DNA of 64,000 bases, from the NCBI GenBank assembly GCA_002633005.1, contig NMRA01000454.1, forward strand, positions 30,921-94,920, given 5' to 3'. This DNA is from Phoronis australis. Lineage: Eukaryota > Phoronida > Phoronidae. Within the stretch, counting starts at the first letter, position 1, and each line of letters begins with the position of its first letter. Shown here one piece after another: positions 22,168 through 33,600 of this stretch. Below the pieces are notes generated by a model that was given only the letters and a program-made list of their open reading frames with translations, did not search any database and was not told the origin of the DNA. Position numbers and translations under genes: made by a program.

Positions 22168-24597
22168 ATGTCGGAGTACTCCACCAATATCGATCTTCCC
22201 GCGGAGGCAGGTTTGTTGACAAAAACGTTTTTGGAAGATTGGTTGTGTGAAGCGGAAGGCAATCGTATGCAAGTCACTGATGTCAACATAGTGTTAGCGT
22301 GTTCACCAGGTGAGTAGTAATCATGTCTTCAACATGACGTCAGGCTCATGGAATAGCCAACGTAAAGGAATTCGTGAAACTATGCTGCATAATATGTCAT
22401 ACTAACTGAAGTTGGTTTCAGTCTTAACAAATGTAGAATGAATATTCACTGCACCTAGTTGAAGAGAATAATTAAACAGATTTTAACATACCCAATGCTC
22501 CATGTGGAATTTATATTTTGCATTTGTATGCGCCCACATATTTATATGTGGACGCATTATGCCGTCATCTCCGTCCGTCCGTTCGTCCGTCCGTGCAGCG
22601 TCCGTCCGGCGTCCGTCCGTCCGGCGTCAGCTGCTCTATCTCCAAAACCCTTTGACATACATTCATGAAATTTGGCACATATGTTCCTTTCATAAATGGG
22701 ACGGAATGAGGGAACTTTCGGACGGATTTCAGTACCTGTTTACCCCTAGCGGCAATTTTAATTTTTTACTTTTACTTTTGTATCTTCAAAAGTCCTTCAC
22801 AGATTTTCATGAAATTTGGTATGTAGGCATCTATTAGTGAGATGACGCTATCCTCTCGTTTTCGGATGGATTTGATGAAGTTTGCGCCACCTAGTGGCCG
22901 ATTTTACTGTTTTCGAGTCTGTTTTTTGCGTCCACCCCTCTATCAAACAAGGCCCTGTCTCCAATCTCCGTACAAAGACTCATACTCATACTCGAGATTT
23001 CATACTCAAAATCGTGCTCACGGGAGTCGTACTCAAAGAAGCGTATCTAATGTCGCACTTCGAGTAGATAAAAAACGTACGGGTCCAAGCCGCTCAAAGG
23101 ACGATTGTGAAAATTGGCATGTATGTTCTTACTATGAAGTGGACGTCTGACGATGATTTTGCGACGACTTTGACTACTGTGGCGCCTTCTAGTGGCAGTT
23201 TTGTTTTTTTTGCGCTTATGGCTGTATCTCCTAAACCGTTCGCAGAATCTTTACTAAATTTAGTAAGTGTATTTATATGATGTCAACAACGGAGGACGAC
23301 GACTTTCAAACGGATCTAACCACTGTTGTGCCACCTAGTGGCAATTTTATGTCTGAGCATGTGCTCTGACTGTCAATTGCATGAATTAGTTGCCTGAACT
23401 TGACCTGTTCACTGTTCCTGTTTAAGAGATGTTTCTATGTTAAGTATCAAACTAATCAGTTCACTTCTCGTTTTGTTTGTACTTCTAGGTGAAAATTTTA
23501 TGAGCTCTGTCTTCCGGGTTGGCGTGACTGCAAAATGCCAAAATGATGAAACATCTGAGTACAAGCTCATCGTCAAAGTACAGTCGTTTAACGAGGAAAC
23601 CATTAAACTGCATCGCGAAAACGGTCTTTTCTTTAAAGACATTCAGATGTACAAATCAATAATACCAGAGATGAGACGTTGCTATGGGAGTGAAAATGGC
23701 CCTTTAAACCTCTTCCCAAAATATTTCGGTGGGCTTGTTAGTGACCAACGGGCAGTGATGATATTGGGAGATTTGAGGGAAGAGGGATTTCAGATGGCTG
23801 ACGTCACTGCTGGTATGGATCTAGATCACTGCCGCCTTGTTATGGATGCTACCGCCAAATTCCATTCGCTCGGCTACGCTGTGTGTAAACGGTCCCCAGA
23901 AAAGATTAAACAGTGGAATACCTTTCTGCATCAAGAGTCCTTTTGTTCTGTATCGTTTGAAAATAAATATTTAAAGCTTTTCCAGAACTGTATCAATAGT
24001 ATAGTTGAAGTTGCAAGAGAAACAGAGACGAATGAGGCGGTGCTAAAACGCTTTGATTACTTGTGTTCTTCGAACATATTCCAAGAGCTTCGCAAGGCCT
24101 ACAGTCCCAACATTAAATATGCAAGTATTTGCCACGGCGATCTTTGGGAGTCGAATATTTTTTTTAAATACGATGCAAATTGCAAGCCCGTCAATGTCAA
24201 GTTCATTGATTTTCAGATAATTCGCTTTGCTCTGCCAACGACAGACCTGTCCATGTTCTTTTATCTCGCTACTACTCCGTGGTTTCGGCGTCGACACTTG
24301 GGGGAGTTACTGCAGCTGTATCACAACTCGTTGTTAGCTTACTTACGTCAACTTGACGTCGACTTACCTGGCTACTCCTTCACCGTATGTGAGGAACTGT
24401 TTTACAAGTACAACCTTATCGGAGTTGTCATGGCACTCATGTTTCTGCCAATGACCAAGGCTAAACCTGGAGATGTTATTGATTTTCAAAATCCTGGAGA
24501 AGATGGTGGCGATATTAGGCGCGCGGTCCGAAACAGTGACCATGTGAGATGGATGATTGAAACTCTATACGAAGGCCTAGAACTGGAATTGTTCTGA
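22168..24597 (+). CDS. CHK/EcKinase-like small-molecule kinase (two exons, complete)
   Basis: Protein-kinase-like fold enzyme of the EcKinase/DUF1679 (CHK) family. Members phosphorylate small hydroxylated molecules such as ecdysteroids; the substrate here is unknown. Exon 1 is 22168-22309 (donor GTGAGT, phase 1) and exon 2 is 23489-24597 (acceptor CTTCTAG). Together they give 1251 bp, 416 residues plus stop, close to the family length of about 400. The join restores PGENFMSSVFRV, the glycine-rich start typical of the family. Other motifs: K77 in LIVKVQ; MILGDLREEGF at about 139-149; HGDLWESN at 263-270 (catalytic Asp and metal-binding Asn); IDFQ at 287-290 (metal-binding Asp, in the place of DFG). 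ATG 22168 is the first in frame. Probably cytosolic: no signal peptide. No intact neighbour suggests a pathway. Confidence 0.85.
22530..23360 (+). repeat. Composite repeat family C, copy 1 (kinase intron)
   Basis: Starts with ATGTGGACGCATTATGCCGT and a TCCG-rich microsatellite (about 22569-22627). Degenerate units follow that repeat the themes CTGTATCTCC, TTTCATGAAATTTGG, a GGATTTGA.GA block and CACCTAGTGGC. It fills most of the single intron of the kinase gene. The same themes recur at 36430-37860, 44780-45740 and 54728-54930. Confidence 0.75.
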
Positions 24598-24724
24598 AAT
24601 CTTTGCTGTTTGTCATCTTGCAACCCGTGATATTCATTTGCAACAAGGCGTTTTTTCCGCTTTCAAGTTCCGCTACTCGGCGACCCGGCCAGAGTACTGC
24701 TCGCCGCATTTTTTTACCGCTAGT

Positions 24725-24960
24725 CCTCTAGTTTGGTTCATCTGCATGTTCAGTTGTGTACATATACATCTGCATGTTTGGTGATCGAGGTATATGCTAA
24801 GTTGGTTCGTGTGTGTATTTAGTTTGGTACATGTATATGTTCAGTTCAGTTCAGTACATGTGTGTGCTTAGTTTGGAACATGTATGTTCAGTTGGATACA
24901 CGTAATGATATGTTCAATGGTATACATAATGGTTATACAACGTACGTGTTTGTACCAGTG
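24725..24960. repeat. Degenerate tandem repeat, left block
   Basis: Irregular units built on AGTTTGGTACATGTATATGT. The motif GTTGGATACACGTAAT at about 24894 recurs at 27119, where similar units resume. The sequence between, including the Kolobok-like element, looks inserted into one array. Confidence 0.5.
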
Positions 24961-25181
24961 GTTATTATATCGAGATTCGTGGCATGCAATAGTATTTGAA
25001 CGAGGGCGAACCTATGCGCCCCATTGAGGATTCTTTAAAGAATCGGGTTTACACAGATTGCTCCGCTTGTTTTGATGTCGTTTGTCATCTTTTATCAATG
25101 ATGATCGCAGATCGCGTGACACGTATACGTGCACGCAAAATTTTTATGAATGGAGTTTTTGCAGCCTGCATGACACGGCAG

Positions 25182-26292
25182 TTAAAGGCGAAGGCAACCT
25201 TTTCTCATGTCATTTTTAGCAAAAATACATGTAATGTTCGTTGGTTATCCCAGACATATTTTACACATAATTGTAATTTTTCGTAATATAATTAATTACT
25301 CGTCCTTTACTCCGGAAGTGACGTTTTGAGAGGCAAGAATTTCGCGCCAAATTGGCTCTTCGTTGAGTTTAGTGTGAGGATCTGTACTACTTTTGTTTTC
25401 GGGCTGTTTTTCTAAAATTGTCGTCATCACTTCCCATCGAATAGTTTTCTACGACAAACTAGGTTGTTAGAGAACCCAATTACGTTGGATTCTTTAGTTT
25501 GTTTAGTTTGTATTAATCTGGAAATGACTGGAGTCGGCGACACATATCACAGTGACAGTAGTGACTTGAGTAACGGAGACATTGTTCGTATAGCAGTGGT
25601 GTCGAGGAATTTTTTCACGAACAGTCAGTGGGTGGATATACTTTGTATGTATGAGCCCGAGAATAATGAGGCAGAGTATGCGCAGGCACAACTGTCCCAC
25701 TTGCCCCAGGGTCCCGCGACACACTCCCACTGGATGGTGACCTTAGCCGGGAATCAACAGCTACGGTATCGCACCCTTCTTCAGGCGTTGTTTCGCAGGG
25801 AGCTTCATCAATTCAGCGTACATATCCCTCTCGTAATCTGACGGCAGAAAGTGCTTGCCACACACTCGGTAACCCTCAACTGCTTTGAACGTTGCGTTGA
25901 CGGGTAACGCTGTGTTCTTCACACGAACGAGCCAAGTAGGCCTACGGCGAAGTATGCCATTCTTTGGAAAGCGATGCAAAGCCTGGAATTCCCAAAGCGC
26001 ACGTGAGACGATAATGAGTACATCCCGGTACGCAGCAACAGTGTGGCATGTTGTCTGACTCGTAAACAAAAGCAAACGAGGTAGACCAACCGACTCGACA
26101 CCTCTCACAGTCAGACTATATGAAAAGAAATTGGCGCGAAATTCTTGCTTCCCAAAATGTCACTTCCGGAGTAAAGCACGAGTAATTAATTAAAGTCCGA
26201 AAAGCTGCAATTAAGTGAAAATATGTCTGGGATAACCAATGAACCTTATTTTTGCTAAAAATGACATGGAAAAAGGTTGCCTTCGCCTTTAA
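25182..26292 (-). mobile_element. Kolobok-like DNA transposon with long TIRs and TTAA duplication
   Basis: TTAA at 25182-25185 and 26289-26292 flanks a 1103-bp element (25186-26288). Its terminal inverted repeats start AGGCGAAGGCAACC and extend about 165 bp on each side with few differences. The interior has a minus-strand frame with a THAP-like domain. TTAA target duplications together with a THAP transposase are the mark of the Kolobok superfamily; piggyBac also uses TTAA but lacks THAP. The element is too short for a full transposase, so it is non-autonomous. Related short copies lie at 38811-39242 and 52055-52235. Confidence 0.8.
25761..26108 (-). pseudogene. THAP-domain fragment of a Kolobok transposase
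   Basis: About 115 codons. LHRFPKNGILRRRPTWLVRV matches the core FPK..+R..W of THAP zinc fingers. CGKHFLPSDY matches C-x2-H-F with the final Cys-His pair. LKKGAIP matches the C-terminal AVP-type box. Upstream only one cysteine (TTCHTVAAY) of the first C-x(2-4)-C pair is seen. The position of the expected start is GTG, whereas the related element at 38.8 kb has ATG there. A stop follows GAIP directly, and no catalytic domain follows. THAP domains in such transposases bind the transposon DNA. This one is broken. Confidence 0.6.
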
Positions 26293-26756
26293 AGTTGTGT
26301 TTTACTGCAGCTACACTAGGCTTGGGGTGCATATCTGCTATTTTCCGTATTTTCGTCAGTGTTTGAGCTCAATCTATTTCTAAGTTAAAGTTTGCTTACA
26401 TTCCTGACGATTTTTCTTGACTTCGTTGAGTAACATCTGTGCGGGACACCCAAAGGTTGTGGCTGATGCACGTTCAGACGCTTCTTAAAAATGCTCCTTG
26501 CGCGGGGTTCTTATCATTTTTAGTTAGAAAGTATTCCGAAATTTATCGTAATATTGACAAAAATACAGTGTTTACAAAAGTTGCAGTTTTGCTTTTGGAC
26601 TCGACGTATTTTGATTGTTTTGAGAACGAATTTAAAAATTGACTCGTATTTTACCGTAAAGAACCTTAGCTAATGTGGTGCAATAGGTGACCAAAAGGAG
26701 GCATGCATTACTCAAATTGATTTCCTAATACCAAATGTATTGTGGCGAGTTCGAGA

Positions 26757-26807
26757 CTTTTTGTGATTTTTAAATCACAAAAAGTAGAACACTTAAAAGT
26801 GTTCTAC
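26757..26807. repeat. Two abutting perfect palindromes
   Basis: First: arms 26757-26769 and 26772-26784 (CTTTTTGTGATTT and its complement), loop TT. Second: arms 26784-26794 and 26797-26807 (GTAGAACACTT and its complement), loop AA. They share base 26784. Both are exact. Confidence 0.85.
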
Positions 26808-27118
26808 TCAGGTGCAAAATTTCAAGGTATATTAAGAAACATTGTCACTGATATTTTTATTTCACTTTTTTATTTAGTTTTCAGAACTCATATCATAATA
26901 TTGGCATGTGAAAATATTGCGCACGGGGTTGAACCAAAAGTGATGCTATATATATATAATCATGTTTCTTCGTGTGCTCAGGAGGGAATTTTGGCGAGAA
27001 TGAAGGCATCCGTATTCAACACGCGAGTAGTTCTTCCATATCAAACCTCACAATACGACCCGTATTTCATGGCCATACTATCACGCGTATACTGTAGGAT
27101 AAATGTACATTATATGTA

Positions 27119-27250
27119 GTTGGATACACGTAATAGTGTGTTCAATGGTATACATGTACATGTGTATGAGTTTTGATGATTTGAGTTTGGGACATGTACA
27201 TGTTGGCTTTGACTCATGTGTATGTTGAATTTCGTACGTGCAAATGTTAA
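27119..27250. repeat. Degenerate tandem repeat, right block
   Basis: Continues the motifs of 24725-24960 (GTTGGATACACGTAAT, GTTCAATGGTATACAT, GGGACATGTACATGTTGG). A few more units appear after 27422. Confidence 0.45.
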
Positions 27251-27259
27251 GATAGGTGC

Positions 27260-27422
27260 CAGGGGCGGATCCAGGATGTTGAGGTGGGGGTCAGGGCAGA
27301 GTATTAACCAGGATTATGTTTGGGCAGAGTTTTAACCAAGATTTTGTTTGTCAGATATTTGCACTCCCGAACTGCCAAATGGAATCTCGCCCCCTTGCCC
27401 CATCCCCCTAAATCCGCCACTG
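27260..27422. mobile_element. MITE-like element with GGCGGATCC-type termini
   Basis: Left end CAGGGGCGGATCCAGG and right end CCTAAATCCGCCACTG form imperfect 16-bp inverted repeats around G/C-rich flanks. Such CAGTGGCGGAT-type ends are widespread on short non-autonomous DNA elements in animals. A clean target duplication was not found; only GGTG is shared by the flanks. Confidence 0.5.
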
Positions 27423-28837
27423 GGTGAATGTATATGTTCACTTTGTAATTTGTGTATATTCTGCTTGGTAGGTGTTTATTCTCAATAGGGGATTCTTGAA
27501 ACTTTAAGCAGTTTGGCGTGGTGACAAATACTCCAAATCTCACTCCATATTTAGATGTAATAATCATGTGTGCAATGAAAAGTTATTCAAAAACAAGAGC
27601 CACAATGGTTTAACTGGAGAATTGTTATGTTTGAAACGTTAACAGGACTATTCAGGGCGCAATTTATGGATCACATACACTGTAGATGTTACGAGAAGTC
27701 GAGCACTGATGGAAATGTTAAGTTAATGTCTGCTTTGGTGCAATCCATGTTGTAAGTGTTCTTAAGCAAGTTTTTAAGCACGTGCTTTATGCTCGGAGGC
27801 GCAAACGACATTTCTGTTAAACGTTTCACAGGCCAAACGATCAAAAACGAGGCCGGTCTAAGTCAAGGACAGATGTCCCTTTAATTGTGACCCCTTAAGA
27901 CATTATGAGAGATTGTTTTTAACAAACAGCAAGTTGATGCTGTATCTCATTATAAATATCTTAGTGTTTTTACCACACCTCAGTTGTTATGGTCGAAAGC
28001 GACGAAAACTTTCTCTTGTCAAGAACTTGTTTTGAAACTACAGCGCAGATGTTGCGATATGCCCTCATGATTTGCCTTTCAGTTATTTGATAAACTGGTG
28101 TACCCATCATTGTGTTATGGTGTCAACTAGTTTTTTTGCAAATGTGGCTTGTTTGAGGGCTACCTGAAATCGCGGTCAATTTCTCAGTTGCTACACAGCA
28201 AGGCACAACTGCAACAGGGGGCCACCATCTTGAAGAAGAGTGCAGCTACAGCTGAGAAACTGGCCTTTTTCATTCCTAACACGTTCACAAATACAAAAAA
28301 ACACATTCACTTGGCCTACACATAATACCTAACTAAAAAATGCCCCCAAGCCTGGCCTAGCCTTAGATTTTAACAAATTTGCAAATTGGCCTCGGCCACA
28401 GCCTAACTATTTTGTTCCACCTTCTGCCTCTTGAATCATTGTGTGCTTCTCAAACCAAACAGCAGTGACACTCCTGAGAAGGCGAATTATTGTATGAAAT
28501 AATGATTCCATATAAAAACCATTTGAAAATGAAAAATCACTATATACTCAAAAATTCATACAGAGCTAATTTTTTATGCATCAGTGTCAGCCCAAACTGC
28601 ACTGCTGCAATATTTGCACTCAATGACCTTTGGTTACCGAGATATGACCTATTTGGCCTGTTGTTGTAGACAAAGAAAATTTATTTTTTTTGTTGCAGGA
28701 TCGAGCTTGTCCCTAATTTTGGAAATTTCACACTCAGTTGGCGAAACTCTAAGGCACTGGTGTCAATTTTTACTAACGGGTAAGAAATTAACTTGCGGCA
28801 GGGTTTCTTCGTGGAATCATGGTACCTGTTTATAACG
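27423..28837. other. No gene recognised
   Basis: Non-coding. A weak inverted pair near 28172 (TTTCTCAGTTGC) and 28250 (CAGCTGAGAAAC) may mark a small decayed element. Confidence 0.3.
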
Positions 28838-28940
28838 CATGAGCGGCTCACCATAGGGGGCTGAGGGGCGGGGCGGGGGGCTATAGCCCCACTTCTCCAG
28901 CTGCACCGACCATGGTCTATGCAGTGCATCTCAGGGGGGC
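28838..28940 (+). repeat. Interspersed repeat family E, copy 1
   Basis: Shares GGCTCACCATAGGGGGCTGA, GGGCTATAGCCCC.ACTT and CATGGTCT blocks with 49738-49880. Confidence 0.5.
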
Positions 28941-30590
28941 TGTCCGCGCGGACTGATGGAATGGGACCTTGTTGAGAAGTATGGGTATGTAGTTACATCG
29001 TGTAATTATCTACCCTGCCTCATCTGTGAAAGCCATGCAGTGTCGAATTTTCGACTTTTTATCAGTCTGCCCATTTGGGCACGTGACCATGTCTTGTACT
29101 AAATTACCAAAAAGGGTGCATTGATAACATAGCAACGGCATCCACAACGGTATTCATCAGAACGGTATTCACATAAGGGTATTTACAACGGTTGTACGGT
29201 ATCGATTATATTTCAGAATGGTTTTAACGCTGTTACAATTTCTGGTCCTTTCGTTTTCATTTTACTATTTCATGATTCAGAATCATCAGAAGTTGTATTT
29301 TAGATACCGCGTAGTGCTTTATGCCAAAGTGGAACTCTTTAAAACATAAGCAATTTCTTACAGTGCTTTAACGAACACTGCATGAAGCATCATGGGTAAA
29401 ATCAAGTATAAGTCACTGCGCATTGTTGAGGCATGATGCTTTCGAACCGCAACTAGCTTGACTCAAACACTTGTAAAATACGAGACCATTGTACAGAGCC
29501 ACTCTGGTGCAAAGTTGAACCATTTATAGAGTTCCTATTGCTTGCTAAAAATCTCCTAGTATGAAGTGCTAGTTTGCAACACACTACTGAGTGTCGATAG
29601 AGTCGAGGTGGTGTACAGTATATATTGTCAGATTCGTCCAGTAGGCTACTATGTACCATAAAAATTGGGAACGGTTTTCTGGGTAAACCAAAATTCCTGC
29701 CAACAGTTATTGTATGACTCGCTATTCAAGGAGGTCACTAGTCTTGTTTTGAGATGTATCACGCATTACTGACACGGGTTGTTTATTTAACCAAATATGT
29801 GAGAACATTTATGATAACTTTTCATATTGTACTGTATATGGTAGCAACTTTAACGGATAATTATTTAATTGTTTATGATATGAATGCATGGATGAGATTA
29901 GGTCTGAACCACTGAGGAGCGATATTGTTCGTGGCGGATTACGTGGGATCATTACAAAGTGATAAGTGGACCGTACTTTTTAACTCTCGCTCTCACGACG
30001 ACCGGTGATTGCCTGGCCTAAAAGAGGGCATGGCAGTTCCAACTGAAATGTGTGCGTACAGTGAACTTGCCGGGAATACACGAGGAAATTAGACGAATTC
30101 ACTCAAATAACCACCTTCACGTTTATAACAATTTGCACTGTACTAAATCAAATTAAATGTTTATAAAATAACATAAATTTTAACCAATCCTTTTTTTAAC
30201 TATTGGCGGTCTTATTCCGGCACAAACAATAACCAATTTACACAATTGTATCACCTCCGATTCTTTAACACGAGTTACCCTAAAGAAGAAAATGGGTGAT
30301 CATGAGGCCAATGATTACAAAAATTCTTTACACTGACCAAAATATTTTCACCTTGTCATTCCACAAAATAATGAATTTTCAATTCCAATTTCGAAAAACG
30401 CGATCTTGAGATTAAACAGGCCCGTGATTCCAAGCATCAGCACAGCAGAAATGCCTCATTAATCTAACACCAGAGGTCTCTTTGCAAACAAACCAACCGT
30501 TAGGTGGCGCCTTACCCCGACCCACGAGTTCGCAGCAAAGCATCGGCTACCAACGACAAGTGATGAAATAACTGCCGAAATTGTGCGACG
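28941..30590. other. Upstream region of PITRM1, no gene recognised
   Basis: Non-coding; expected to include the PITRM1 promoter and 5' UTR. No TATA box or CpG-dense promoter can be named with confidence. Confidence 0.35.
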
Positions 30591-30631
30591 ATGTTTCGAT
30601 TACTATCTAAGAGTCCAAGGCATTACATTAA
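30591..30631 (+). other. PITRM1: PITRM1 exon 1: start codon and mitochondrial presequence
   Basis: A 41-bp exon in phase 2. The next exon (30821) supplies the single base that completes the Lys codon, and the frame runs on into PVEQRLAF and then [11 protein letters not shown], which matches human GDKIHGFTVNQ. The phase match and the Arg/Lys-rich, acid-free peptide support this start over an ATG inside intron 1. Confidence 0.75.
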
Positions 30632-33600
30632 GTATGAATTTGGAATCTAGCTAGCTGTATGAAGACTGTTGTCAAAATATAGCCTTGTGTATTTGAGCTC
30701 CAAACTGACAAGGGACATGCACTGTAGTGTAACAATAACATGGGATGGTGTATTATTTATAAAACTCGAGTTTGTTCAAGAAAGTATACTGCAGAGTGTA
30801 CAGTATTTGTACAATTTCAGACCTGTAGAGCAAAGATTGGCTTTCACTGCTCCTGCTGTACAACCATTTGTGGAGTTCCAGCAAGGCGACAAACTTCATG
30901 GCTTCACTGTGGACAAGGTAAGGGACACCTCGCCTGTCTAATTAGTCCTACTTGGTGTCACCTGCCACTGAGTACTGTGTGTGACACTGGAACTATCCAG
31001 AATGTGCTACCCAGCTCTGCTGTTGGTTGAGGTAGTCACCTGCCACTAAGTACTGTGTGTGACACCTGACTGGCGTTTAGATTCTGTTTGTGCTACTGGG
31101 CCCTGCTGTTGGTTGAGAGAGTCGCCTGTTACTAAGTACTGTGTGTTACACCTGAACTAGACCTTGTTTCAATACAGCATTTGCTACCTGGCCGTGGTGT
31201 GTTGAAGCAGTCACCTATCAACACTGTGCCATATATCAACACTTCCAATGTGGTTTGTTTCTGTTGAGTTTATAGCCATGGAAGTCAACATTTGCTCAAG
31301 TTTGCAGCATATTTATAAAAAATATATCTTGCGACCTAGTTGAAAAACCAGAATTTTATTTTTTGATTGACATTCATTATCAGTAACTATGTCTAAGTAG
31401 TTCTGTGTGCCTTTACTAAATCTTCTGAGGGCATTGTTTACACTGTTTTATTTTTTTTTTAGGTGGAAGCTGTCCCAGAATTCCACATGACAGCAGTGAG
31501 GCTTACGCATGACAAAACTGGTGCCCAACACCTGCACTTTGCTCGTGATGACTCCAACAATGTCTTCAGGTAAACGAGCATGTCTGGACTACAAGGATTG
31601 TACTAAATGTGGAGTATTGGGGTTCACCTGCAAAGTATGATGTCATTATAATGTGTGTGTGTATTACCCTGATTGTTTCATAACAATCCAATGACCAATA
31701 ACGATTTCAGAGCATTTTTTAGTGATACCACCCTGTATTCTATGAATTCTCAAAGTTTTTATCGCTGTGTGTGTTGAATTAGTCAAGTGCAATTCAGCCA
31801 TGTGATATAATTGTTTTCCATATTCCCCTCTCGCACTACTTCAACTATGCCCTCTGACATGGAAAGTCAAAAGGTAGGTCAATGTCGACTCGATGTCGTT
31901 AGCCAATTCAATTATCAACCTTTCTCAAGATAGTTTGAAGTAATACAATTGCAGTAGTATGAATAACATCCAGCTTGCAATCAGTTCCCAAACCTAACAT
32001 CTGGAACAAAACTGTCAATTATATGACCCTTCTGTCTCAGTTTTCAATTGCTAACTATTATATCGTCTGCAACTTGGGCGCTGATTCCTCGGTACCTACT
32101 CAAATATTGTAATAGCCACTGTTTTTACTTAACTTTTTTCAGGAAATTTTACAATTTAATGCACAATTACCGTTGTTTTCCTTGTTTTTTATCTTGTTTC
32201 AAGTAATAAATCATCAAGTGAAATTTAAAACTTTTACTGGAAAAATCTAATACCCTAATGCGTATTGGTCCGCCTCGTGAACACTCAGGGTGAATATTGA
32301 AAAAATCTGCCAAAAAATGAAAGCAATTGCTTACTAGGAATTCGAAGCGTATGGGATAAGTACAAAAATTACTTCAATTGGTGTTGATGAAATAATACCC
32401 CACCTTCGGTTTCGGTCAATACGCGGAATAATGTCTCATGGGGTATTACTTTATCTACACCTGTCCACTTTCGATACGTTTTTTGTATATATTGCACTGG
32501 AAAATGCAGTACTGGTTAGCTCTAAAAATGTGGCAGTGAAAGAGTTGAAGCAAAATTTTCCCATTTGAAACTTTTTTTGAATTTTATTGAGTCACCATTT
32601 TCTTTTGGAAGTAAACTTACAAATTTCAAAATAATCAGAAAGAAATTGTTTTATGCAGTCTNAGGCGAGTATGAAGGTGAGGTGAGGTGAGGGCGCAGGC
32701 GAGTGCGAAAGTGAGGTGAGGTAAGCATCCCGTGCATTCACCTGATGAAGTTTGTTAAATGTTGCTTTTTTATTGGATTTCCTGATGAATGAGTGACGAA
32801 GGACTGATGTCATTTAGTTAAAACTCAAGTGTTTCATAGCTTTTCATCTGGAATATGTTTACACAATATGGTGTTCCATAGATATACACCTGGCTTATCT
32901 TAACACAAAAAACAATTTCCATTAACATTAATTTTGTGCATCTTGACTCAGCTTGGGTCAATTTTGTCTACTTGTACAATTTTTTGTACACCTTGATAGA
33001 ACTGGTGAGCCGAAGTATAACGCATGTTTCATCTGTTTTTTCTGTTTGTTACAATAATCGATGCTAAAAGAGGCGTTTTTATCTCCTGGATGGGCATTTC
33101 ATTTCTAATTTAGACACCAATAATTTGTTTATGTTTGACTTTGCAAAAAGTTTGTTTCAACAGTTGTCTCTTCTGGTTTGTAGGAAAAATATTATGTTTA
33201 GTTTATTAAAATTAGAAGATTTTGAAATCCTTCAAAATTTTACCATTAGTAACAGTGTATTGTTTGTTTTCAGTGTATCATTCCGCACCACACCTTTGGA
33301 CCATACCGGCGTGCCACATATACTTGAACATACTGCACTGTGTGGCTCTGACAAATTCCCCGTTAGAGATCCATTCTTTAAGATGCTGAACCGATCACTT
33401 TCAACATTTATGAATGCTATGACTGGTAAGTTGGGGTACAGCGTACTAAACTGGGCTTTCCAAACTATATGACATTAATCACACATGACATTGAGGTAGA
33501 CATGTGTGAATTAATCATTTAGGTGTGCTTGCAAAATGCGTGCAAACTTTAAATGTCCATGAGAGTAATCTTCATGTCTTCAATGATGCTATATGTGTTG

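Noticed and set aside
25464-25841. A 125-codon + strand frame inside the Kolobok-like element
   Set aside because: It is antisense to, and overlaps, the THAP frame; no domain of its own.
26742-27119. A 125-codon + strand frame after the Kolobok-like element
   Set aside because: It begins inside the twin hairpins and has no known domain; A+T-rich chance frame or element debris.
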